DNA from: Anaerolineales bacterium
GTDB taxonomy: Bacteria > Chloroflexota > Anaerolineae > 4572-78 > J111
Length of the DNA stretch: 10,347 nt
Assembly (NCBI GenBank): GCA_012032575.1
Contig: JAAUSP010000244.1
Location: forward strand, 1 to 10,347
Reading direction: 5' to 3'
Part shown: one piece after another, positions 1-5,138 of the stretch
Position numbering within the stretch: position 1 is the first letter of the stretch
Layout of the letters: every line of letters starts with the position of its first letter
The notes under the pieces: model-generated
Told to the model about the DNA's origin: nothing
Databases searched by the model: none
What the model saw: the letters and a program-made list of their open reading frames with translations, nothing else
Made by a program: the position numbers and the translations under genes

Positions 1-23
1 GTTGGACTTGATTCGGTGATCTC

Positions 24-93
24 AATCTCCCATCTCCCATCTCCCATCTCCCATCTCCCATCTCCCATCTCCCATCTCCCATCTCCCATCTCC
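24..93. repeat. Heptanucleotide tandem array (CATCTCC)n
   Basis: Bases 31-93 are nine perfect consecutive copies of CATCTCC. A variant copy (AATCTCC) precedes them at 24-30 and a decayed one follows at 94-100. The other strand reads GGAGATG. The unit is 7 nt, so gain or loss of one copy shifts any reading frame crossing it. The array ends about ten bases before the first recognisable HypF residues. It is too short in unit and has no spacers, so it is not a CRISPR array. It could arise by slippage, or be an intergenic repeat that has invaded a gene. Confidence 0.95.
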
Positions 94-103
94 CGTCCTC
101 ATC

Positions 104-1438
104 ATGACCTCCGCCAACCACTCCGACGAACCGATTGTCAAAGACAACGCCGAGGCCCGTGAGCGGCTGGCTGGCCTGGCCGATACGTTTCTGTTCCACA
201 ACCGCGACATCCACGCCCGCTGCGACGATTCAGTGGTGCGGCTGTTTCAGGGCGCGGAACTGCCGCTGCGGCGGTCGCGCGGCTACGCGCCGTTTCCGGT
301 CAAACTGCCTTTTGAGATTCCACCCACTCTGGCCGTCGGCGGCGAACTCAAAAGCACCTTCTGCCTGACCAAAGACGATTACGCTTTTATGAGCCAGCAC
401 ATCGGCGATATGGAAAATCTGGAAACGATGGCCGCCTTTGACCAGGCGGTGGCCCATTTTAAGCACATCTTCCGGGTCGAACCGGAACTGATTGCCTGCG
501 ATATGCACCCCGGCTACCTTTCGACCCGCTGGGCGCAAGAGCGGCAGGGGAGCATGGGAGCGGAGGAGCAGGGGAGAAAAGGAGAAGAATCGCACTCCTG
601 TTCTTTGGTCTACGTGCAGCATCATCATGCCCACATTGCGGCGGTGATGGCCGAACACCGGCTCGACGGGGCGGAGCCGGTCATCGGCTTCAGCTTCGAT
701 GGAACCGGCTACGGGAGCGACGGCGCAGTTTGGGGCGGCGAGGTCTTTATTGCCGATTATCGTACCTTTGAACGGGTGGCCCATTTGAAGTATACTCCCC
801 TTGCCGGGGGTGATGCAGCGGTGAAGCGGCCCTATCGCCTGGCCCTGGCCCAATTGTGGGCCGCCGGCGTTGGCTGGGATGAACGGCTGCCCTGTGTGGC
901 GGCCTGTCCGGCGGCGGAACAGCGGGTGCTAAAGCATCAACTGGAAACCGGCTTCAACGCCGTGCCGACCAGCAGCTTTGGCCGCTTGTTCGATGCCGTC
1001 GCCTCGCTGGCCGGGGTGCGGCAGGTGGTCAGCTACGAGGCTCAGGCGGCGATTGAGTTCGAGACGCTGGCTGCGACCGGGATTGAAGAGGGGTATGCTT
1101 TCGACGTGGAGGCGGACCAGTTCGATGCTGCGCCGGTCATTCGCGCCGCTGCCGCCGATGTGCTGGCCCAGGTCCCAACGGCGGTGATTGCGGCTAAATT
1201 CCATCGGGCCGTCGCCGCTTTGATGGTGCAGGTGAGTCTGCGCCAACGCCGGCAGACCGGCCTGAACCGGGTCGCCCTGAGCGGTGGCGTCTTCCAAAAC
1301 ACAACCTTGCTGGATTTAGCCGTCCGGCAACTGCAAGCCAACGATTTTACCGTTTTGACCCATCGGCGTGTTCCCCCGAACGACGGCGGATTGGCTTTGG
1401 GGCAGGCTATTATTGGCGGAATGAAGGCGAAAAGCTGA
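104..1438 (+). CDS. hypF: Carbamoyltransferase HypF, C-terminal part (5' portion missing or split off)
   Basis: HypF uses carbamoyl phosphate and ATP to form carbamoyl-adenylate and passes the carbamoyl group to the C-terminal Cys of HypE, the first step of cyanide-ligand synthesis for [NiFe] hydrogenases. The visible 444 residues are just over half of a usual 750-800-residue HypF. Residues 1-46 are the end of the YrdC-like domain (MTSANHSDEP, then RCDDSVVR). The rest is the Kae1-like domain, with VQHHHAH at 171-177, DGTGYGSDG at 199-207, SGGVFQN at 393-399 and PPNDGG at 424-429. The acylphosphatase and zinc-finger domains are absent. ATG 104 lies inside a conserved motif and has no Shine-Dalgarno, so it is probably not a natural start. 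The same frame reads PVLI just before it, then the heptamer array, then TGA at 17-19. An extra Gly/Glu-rich stretch (about 148-162) comes from an 8-nt repeat. The gene may be split, phase-variable or a pseudogene; the domain identity is secure. Confidence 0.85.
   Translation: MTSANHSDEPIVKDNAEARERLAGLADTFLFHNRDIHARCDDSVVRLFQGAELPLRRSRGYAPFPVKLPFEIPPTLAVGGELKSTFCLTKDDYAFMSQHIGDMENLETMAAFDQAVAHFKHIFRVEPELIACDMHPGYLSTRWAQERQGSMGAEEQGRKGEESHSCSLVYVQHHHAHIAAVMAEHRLDGAEPVIGFSFDGTGYGSDGAVWGGEVFIADYRTFERVAHLKYTPLAGGDAAVKRPYRLALAQLWAAGVGWDERLPCVAACPAAEQRVLKHQLETGFNAVPTSSFGRLFDAVASLAGVRQVVSYEAQAAIEFETLAATGIEEGYAFDVEADQFDAAPVIRAAAADVLAQVPTAVIAAKFHRAVAALMVQVSLRQRRQTGLNRVALSGGVFQNTTLLDLAVRQLQANDFTVLTHRRVPPNDGGLALGQAIIGGMKAKS
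547..578. repeat. Imperfect 8-nt tandem repeat inside hypF
   Basis: Four imperfect copies of an 8-mer resembling GGGGAGCA lie at 547-554, 555-562, 563-570 and 571-578, in a purine-rich tract that continues to about 589. They encode a Gly/Glu/Ser/Arg-rich stretch between the conserved LSTRWAQE and VQHHHAH segments, where HypF normally has only a short linker. The gene stays in frame on both sides, so the net insertion is a multiple of three. Confidence 0.7.
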
Positions 1439-1489
1439 ATTAAAAAGCAGTTAGGATAGCAAGTTACAACGGATACAAAAGAGTTCAGT

Positions 1490-1656
1490 AGCATCCTGAG
1501 TAGGGGAGCGAAGCGACCCGTATCGAAGGGTGCTGCGCTATGAGGAAGCCGTCGCTAACTCGCACCCCCTTCGGCAAGCTCAGGACGCAGCTTTGATACG
1601 CGCTTCACTTCGCCCTTCGACAAGCTCAGGACGAGTTCGGCGCTACTCAGGATGCT
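1490..1656. repeat. 167-bp fold-back element with perfect 14-bp terminal inverted repeats
   Basis: AGCATCCTGAGTAG at 1490-1503 is the exact reverse complement of CTACTCAGGATGCT at 1643-1656. The interior also folds back imperfectly: blocks near 1507-1540 (GCGAAG, CGTATC, CTGCG) pair with blocks near 1583-1612. No transposase is encoded, and I could not identify a target-site duplication. The element fills most of the 264-bp hypF-hypC gap. It could be a MITE-like or REP-like non-autonomous element, and as RNA it could form a long hairpin between the two genes. Confidence 0.75.
1567..1633. repeat. Pair of 21-nt direct repeats within the fold-back element
   Basis: The 21-mers at 1567-1587 and 1613-1633 share the core CAAGCTCAGGACG, differ at one position, and are 46 bp apart. 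The motif (on the other strand CGTCCTGAGCTTGTCGAAGG) is one I recognise as recurring in intergenic regions of environmental bacterial genomes, where it is often translated into spurious peptides containing RPSTSSGR. It is probably a repeat module that expanded within or inserted into the larger element. Confidence 0.7.
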
Positions 1657-1702
1657 CAATTTTACGACATTGGCTGATTACTATTTTCTACGGAGGTAAC
1701 AA

Positions 1703-1957
1703 ATGTGCTTAGGTATTCCCGGCAAAATCATGGAAATCTATGAACAGCACGGCACGCGCATGGGCAAAGTGGACTTTGACGGCATCCAAAAAGAAGTCTG
1801 TCTGGCCTACCTGCCCGAACTGGAGGTGGGCGATTACACCATTGTCCACGTTGGTTTTGCCATTACCCGGCTGGATGAAGACTCCGCCAAAGAAACCCTG
1901 GCCCTGTTTCACGAAATGGGCGTATTGGGCGAAGAATTGGCGGCAGAAGAATCATAA
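1703..1957 (+). CDS. hypC: Hydrogenase maturation chaperone HypC
   Basis: HypC is a small cytoplasmic chaperone. With HypD it carries the iron bearing the CN and CO ligands, and it delivers this to the hydrogenase large-subunit precursor. The 84-residue product has the usual family length and begins with the diagnostic MCLGIPGK: Cys2 is the essential metal and partner contact residue after removal of Met1. The central [12 protein letters not shown] segment (43-54, with His49) is the second conserved family motif. The start is well supported by GGAGG at 1692-1696, six bases before ATG. The gene lies between the hypF end and hypD, in the usual F-C-D-E order, and is probably cotranscribed with hypD and hypE. 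The acidic tail is normal for the family. Confidence 0.97.
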   Translation: MCLGIPGKIMEIYEQHGTRMGKVDFDGIQKEVCLAYLPELEVGDYTIVHVGFAITRLDEDSAKETLALFHEMGVLGEELAAEES

Positions 1958-1985
1958 CCGGAGACCGTGGACCGGGAGAGGTGAC

Positions 1986-2026
1986 GCGAGGAGGCGAAGA
2001 GGCGAAGAATTTCACCGCCTCCTCGC
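1986..2026. repeat. Hairpin built from GAGGCGA repeats between hypC and hypD
   Basis: GCGAGGAGGCG at 1986-1996 pairs perfectly with CGCCTCCTCGC at 2016-2026 around a 19-nt loop that itself carries AGAGGCGAAGA. There is no T-run after it, so a classical terminator is unlikely. It lies 59 bp before the hypD start and could act as an mRNA-stabilising or processing hairpin, or be a neutral repeat remnant. Confidence 0.7.
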
Positions 2027-2084
2027 CTCAGAGTCGAAGGCCACCTGTGGGCGAAGCATCGCGTCTTTATTTTCGGAGGCTGCA

Positions 2085-3209
2085 ATGAAATATTTAGACG
2101 AATTCCGCGACCCGGCATTGGCGCACAAGCTGCTGGAAGATATTCGCCAGACGGCGACGCGCAAATGGGTCATGATGGAAGTCTGCGGCGGGCAAACCCA
2201 CTCGATCATCCGCAACGGGATTGACCAACTGCTGCCGGACACGATTGAGCTGATCCACGGGCCGGGCTGCCCGGTTTGTGTGACTCCGCTGGAAATTATT
2301 GATAAAGCGCTGGCGATTGCCTCGCTGCCGGGGGTGATCTTCTGCTCGTTTGGCGATATGCTGCGCGTGCCGGGCAGCGACAAAGCCGTGTTCCGGGTCA
2401 AGAGCGAAGGCGGCGACGTGCGTATTGTTTATTCGCCGCTCGACGCAGTCAAGATCGCCCGCGAAAACCCGGCCAGAGAGGTGGTTTTCTTTGGCATCGG
2501 CTTTGAAACAACCGCCCCGGCCAACGCTATGGCCGTTTTTCAGGCCAAACAGCAGGGTCTCAGGAATTTTTCCATGCTGGTTTCGCACGTGCTGGTGCCG
2601 CCGGCTATCGAGGCGCTGATGAGTTCGCCGACCAACCGGGTGCAGGCTTTTCTGGCGGCGGGGCATGTGTGCAGCGTGATGGGCACCTGGCAGTATGAGC
2701 CGCTGGCCGCAAAATACCACGTGCCGATTGTCGTCACCGGTTTTGAGCCGCTGGACGTGCTGGAAGGCATCCGTCGGGCGGTGATGCAGTTGGAAGCGGG
2801 CCGGGGCGAAGTGGAAAATGCTTACGAGCGCGCCGTGCAGCGCGAGGGCAATCTCGCCGCGCAGAAAATGCTGCAAGCCGTCTTCGAGGTTTCGCACCGC
2901 AAATGGCGCGGCATCGGCGAAATTCCCTACAGCGGCTGGGAACTGAACGAAGCCTACGCCGAGTTTGACGCGGCCAAACGCTTCACCATGAACGACATCC
3001 ACACCCAGGAATCGCCGCTGTGCCACAGTGGGGAGGTGCTGCAAGGGCTGATCAAACCCAACGAGTGCCCGGCCTTTGGCAAAGAATGTACCCCGCGCAA
3101 CCCCCTGGGCGCAACGATGGTCTCCAGCGAAGGTGCGTGTGCGGCTTATTACCAGTACGGCCGCTTTATTTCGTTTGAAAATTTGAATGTTGGCATGTTG
3201 GAACGTTAA
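2085..3209 (+). CDS. hypD: Hydrogenase maturation protein HypD ([4Fe-4S])
   Basis: HypD is the iron-sulfur scaffold on which, in complex with HypC, the Fe(CN)2CO unit of [NiFe] hydrogenase is assembled; it receives cyanide from the thiocyanate on HypE. The 374-residue product is of normal length. It shows MEVCGGQTH (Cys34), HGPGCPVC (Cys62 and Cys65), [10 protein letters not shown], and the C-terminal cluster region with ECPAFGKEC and [13 protein letters not shown], which supplies the cysteines expected for the cluster. The frame is open back to 1740, inside hypC, but GGAGG at 2075-2079, five bases before ATG 2085, together with the canonical N-terminus, fixes the start. The last residues ([13 protein letters not shown]) follow the usual conserved end, and their codons run into repeat-like DNA, so the tail may be repeat-derived. 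Confidence 0.97.
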   Translation: MKYLDEFRDPALAHKLLEDIRQTATRKWVMMEVCGGQTHSIIRNGIDQLLPDTIELIHGPGCPVCVTPLEIIDKALAIASLPGVIFCSFGDMLRVPGSDKAVFRVKSEGGDVRIVYSPLDAVKIARENPAREVVFFGIGFETTAPANAMAVFQAKQQGLRNFSMLVSHVLVPPAIEALMSSPTNRVQAFLAAGHVCSVMGTWQYEPLAAKYHVPIVVTGFEPLDVLEGIRRAVMQLEAGRGEVENAYERAVQREGNLAAQKMLQAVFEVSHRKWRGIGEIPYSGWELNEAYAEFDAAKRFTMNDIHTQESPLCHSGEVLQGLIKPNECPAFGKECTPRNPLGATMVSSEGACAAYYQYGRFISFENLNVGMLER

Positions 3210-3233
3210 ACATTCAACGTTTCAACGTTTAAC
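3185..3233. repeat. Degenerate AACGTT-type repeat across the hypD stop
   Basis: TCAACGTT occurs twice in tandem at 3214-3229, and related GTTGG/AACGTT words lie on the opposite arm from 3185 to 3208, overlapping the last codons and stop of hypD. With mismatches and G-U pairs the two halves can fold into a weak hairpin. There is no T-run. It lies a few bases before the hypE ribosome binding site and may only be a repeat remnant. Confidence 0.45.
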
Positions 3234-3244
3234 TGTGAGGCGCT

Positions 3245-4303
3245 ATGACCAATAATCTCAACTTTGAAGGCTGGAGCTGCCCGCTGCCCCTGCGAGACCA
3301 GCCCAACATCGTGTTGGGTCATGGTGGGGGTGGCAAGCTGTCCGCCGAACTGATCGAACACCTCTTTTTGCCGGCCTTTCGCAACGACATGCTGCAAAAT
3401 CTGGGCGACTCTTCCATTATAAGTGTTAATGGCACTCGCCTGGCTATGTCTACCGACTCGTATGTGGTCCGGCCGCTCTTTTTCCCCGGCGGCAACATCG
3501 GTGAGCTGGCGGTCAACGGCACGATCAACGATATTAGCATGAGCGGGGCCAGACCGCTCTACCTCAGCGCCGGCTTTATTCTGGAAGAGGGATTGCCCAT
3601 CGAGACGCTGGGCCGGATTGTGGACAGCATGGCCGCCGCGGCTCGCTCGGCGGGGGTAGCCCTGGTGACGGGCGACACCAAAGTGGTGGACAAAGGGCAC
3701 GGCGATGGGGTTTATATCAATACCAGCGGCATTGGGCTGGTTCCCGACGGGGTTGAGATTGGGCCGCAGCACGCCAAACCAGGCGATGTGGTCATCCTGA
3801 GCGGCACAATGGGCGATCACGGCATGGCCATTATGAGTGTGCGCGAGGGGCTGGAATTTGAAACCACGATTGAAAGCGATACAGCGGCGCTCAACGGTCT
3901 GGTCGCGGCGATGCTGGCCGCCTCCCCTCACATCCATGTGCTGCGCGACCCCACCCGCGGCGGCGTGGCTTCTTCGCTCAACGAAATTGCCCAAACCTCG
4001 CAGGTGGGCATCCTGCTAGATGAAACCAAACTGCCGGTCAATTCGGCAGTTCGCTCTGCCTGTGAGCTATTGGGGATGGACCCTATTTTTGTCGCCAACG
4101 AGGGCAAACTGCTGGCGATTGTCCCCCCCGACAGTGCCGAAGCTGTTTTTGAAGCCATGCGCCAGCATCCCTTGGGCCGGCGGGCGGCCATCATCGGGCG
4201 GGTGGTCGAGCAGCATCCGGGCATGCTGGTCGCTCGCACCGGCATTGGTGGCGCCCGCGTCATCCCCTTGCAAATCGGTGAGCAGCTTCCGCGGATTTGT
4301 TAA
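3245..4303 (+). CDS. hypE: Carbamoyl dehydratase HypE
   Basis: HypE accepts a carbamoyl group from HypF on its C-terminal Cys and dehydrates it with ATP to a thiocyanate, the source of the CN ligands of the [NiFe] site. The product has 352 residues, typical of the family. It has the PurM/SelD-like ATP-binding fold: GHGGGGK at 25-31, TDSYVV at 70-75, NGTINDISMSGA at 91-102 and VTGDTKVVDKGHGDG at 141-155. It ends in the exact functional tail PRIC (349-352), so the carbamoylation Cys is intact. GAGG at 3237-3240 lies four bases before ATG. It is the last gene of the visible hyp cluster and converges on the dodecin gene. An intact HypE argues that the host still needs a working HypF. Confidence 0.97.
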   Translation: MTNNLNFEGWSCPLPLRDQPNIVLGHGGGGKLSAELIEHLFLPAFRNDMLQNLGDSSIISVNGTRLAMSTDSYVVRPLFFPGGNIGELAVNGTINDISMSGARPLYLSAGFILEEGLPIETLGRIVDSMAAAARSAGVALVTGDTKVVDKGHGDGVYINTSGIGLVPDGVEIGPQHAKPGDVVILSGTMGDHGMAIMSVREGLEFETTIESDTAALNGLVAAMLAASPHIHVLRDPTRGGVASSLNEIAQTSQVGILLDETKLPVNSAVRSACELLGMDPIFVANEGKLLAIVPPDSAEAVFEAMRQHPLGRRAAIIGRVVEQHPGMLVARTGIGGARVIPLQIGEQLPRIC

Positions 4304-4311
4304 TAAAATTT

Positions 4312-4340
4312 GGAGTGCAAAAGCTACGCTTTTGCACTCC
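4312..4340 (-). terminator. Hairpin between convergent hypE and dodecin genes
   Basis: GGAGTGCAAAAGC (4312-4324) and GCTTTTGCACTCC (4328-4340) form a perfect 13-bp stem with a 3-nt loop. Reading leftward, the stem is followed by AAATTTTATT, a moderate T-run, and starts 18 bases after the dodecin stop, so it fits a terminator for dodecin best. Reading rightward it lies 8 bases after the hypE stop but has no T-run. It may still block or process both transcripts. Confidence 0.75.
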
Positions 4341-4358
4341 GAGAAAGCCAGGCTAAAT

Positions 4359-4577
4359 TTAGACTTGGTGCCCCTCGACCTTAAAGGAGACATCCAACCT
4401 GACCCGGTAAACTGCCTCGTTGTCTTCCAGCTTCAGGTCAAATTCTTTAACCTCGGCCACCCGCAGATTGCGGACGGATTGCGATACGGCCATTAGTGCT
4501 GACTTGGCGGCATCTTCCCACGACACTTTGCTGGTGCCGACCAGCTCAATCACTTTATAAAAGCTATGTTCAGCCAC
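4359..4577 (-). CDS. Dodecin family protein (flavin-binding storage protein)
   Basis: Dodecins are small proteins that assemble into hollow dodecamers binding flavins (FMN, riboflavin or lumichrome) and, in some cases, CoA. They are thought to buffer free flavin and limit photodamage. The 72-residue product matches the whole family: a first strand YKVIELVGTS, the SWEDA helix start with Trp20 at the position of the flavin-stacking tryptophan, a helix through SALMAVSQSVR, then two strands ending YRVRLDVSFKVE. The start is GTG at 4577, supported by an AAGGAG ribosome binding site a few bases upstream on this strand. It is a single gene convergent with hypE and has its own hairpin terminator. There is no obvious functional tie to the hydrogenase genes, although both they and sucAB are part of flavin/redox metabolism in a broad sense. 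Confidence 0.93.
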   Translation of the reverse strand: MAEHSFYKVIELVGTSKVSWEDAAKSALMAVSQSVRNLRVAEVKEFDLKLEDNEAVYRVRLDVSFKVEGHQV

Positions 4578-4884
4578 AGTTTATCTCCTTTGATAAATAA
4601 ATTTTTAATAACCTGTTGATGTATTACTGCTGAGGATTTACTTTTTTCGCGGCTGCACCTCCTTTATTCGGTTCACTACTTTGACACCAATTAACGAACA
4701 AAGGTGATCGTTGAGGATAGGAGTGAAGGAAACAAGAGGGAGGCGTTTAGAAGCGATTGTTGGAGCGAAGCTGTTGGGGAAATAAAGAGGTAGAACGTAA
4801 GTTGAACCGTGCTATCCTCTATTTGGATTCTGTAATGATTCCAAAATCTACAAATAGTATAGCTAAAATTCCCACTTCTGAGTA

Positions 4885-4898
4885 GTGACAAATGTCAC
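4885..4898. promoter_or_regulatory. Putative CRP-family operator, site 1
   Basis: GTGACAAATGTCAC is a perfect 14-bp palindrome containing GTGA-N6-TCAC, the core recognised by CRP-type regulators (CRP consensus TGTGA-N6-TCACA). With flanks it reads AGTGA-N6-TCACA, one base from that consensus. It does not match the FNR pattern TTGAT-N4-ATCAA. It lies 241 bp before sucA and 308 bp before dodecin. The target gene and regulator are not identified. Confidence 0.55.
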
Positions 4899-4910
4899 AA
4901 ATAAAACACT

Positions 4911-4926
4911 GGTGAACAAAATCACC
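4911..4926. promoter_or_regulatory. Putative CRP-family operator, site 2
   Basis: GGTGAACAAAATCACC has perfect 5-bp arms around six bases and repeats the GTGA-N6-TCAC core of site 1. The two centres are 27 bp apart, about two and a half helical turns. A possible -10 TAATAT begins 33 bases downstream, on the sucA side. Two such matches this close together are unlikely by chance, which raises confidence in both. Confidence 0.55.
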
Positions 4927-4985
4927 CTGGGCGAGTATGAAAAAAAGAGATTTGAGGGTAATATAACAGCTTAAACTTATTGTAG

Positions 4986-5110
4986 CTACTCAGCCATGTC
5001 ATTTCGACCGAAGGGAGAAATCTCCGAGGCCGATGTAGCGCGGTAGGGATATTTCACGTCGACCTATGGCCTCGAAACCTGTCCTGAGAACTTTCTGGAG
5101 GGCTGAGCAG
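4986..5110. repeat. 125-bp fold-back repeat element upstream of sucA
   Basis: CTACTCAGCC at 4986-4995 and GGCTGAGCAG at 5101-5110 are inverted with one mismatch, and CGAGGCC (5025-5031) pairs with GGCCTCG (5068-5074) inside. The segment TTTCGACCGAAGGGAGAAAT near 5002-5021 resembles a repeat seen in intergenic DNA of many environmental bacteria. The terminal word CTACTCAG is shared with the element at 1490-1656. It encodes nothing recognisable. If sucA is transcribed from near the two operators, this element would lie in its leader RNA. Confidence 0.55.
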
Positions 5111-5138
5111 TTACTTATTATTTACAACAAACATAACT

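Larger units (their letters stand above)
4578..5138. other. AT-rich intergenic region between divergent dodecin and sucA genes
   Basis: This 561-bp gap separates two divergently read genes and must hold both promoters. I see no convincing coding sequence: the longest frame, a leftward 66-residue one at 4691-4891, has no family resemblance and no good ribosome binding site. I see no tRNA. Recognisable content is the pair of GTGA-N6-TCAC palindromes at 4885-4925, a possible -10 box TAATAT at 4959-4964 without a good -35, and a repeat element at 4986-5110. A TATTAT at 5116-5121 could serve as a -10 close to the sucA start, which would give a very short leader. Confidence 0.7.

Noticed and set aside
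24..93. CRISPR array
   Set aside because: The units are 7 nt and contiguous, with no spacers and no cas genes.
22..210. Leftward 62-residue frame with a repeating GDGRWEM peptide
   Set aside because: It is a direct translation of the heptamer array and the antisense of hypF; no ribosome binding site or family.
1530..1712. Rightward 60-residue frame between hypF and hypC
   Set aside because: It is translated repeat DNA (the RPSTSSGR type peptide) inside the fold-back element and overlaps the hypC start.
1740..2084. Longer hypD beginning inside hypC
   Set aside because: The extra residues overlap hypC in another frame and do not resemble HypD; the ATG at 2085 has a good ribosome binding site and the canonical N-terminus.
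2094..3044. Leftward 316-residue frame opposite hypD
   Set aside because: Antisense shadow in high-GC coding DNA; the other strand encodes a full conserved HypD.
4691..4891. Leftward 66-residue frame in the dodecin-sucA gap
   Set aside because: No convincing ribosome binding site, no recognisable domain, and AT-rich non-coding composition; it also runs into the operator region.
4885..4926. FNR-type sites
   Set aside because: The FNR pattern TTGAT-N4-ATCAA is not present; both palindromes fit the CRP core GTGA-N6-TCAC instead.
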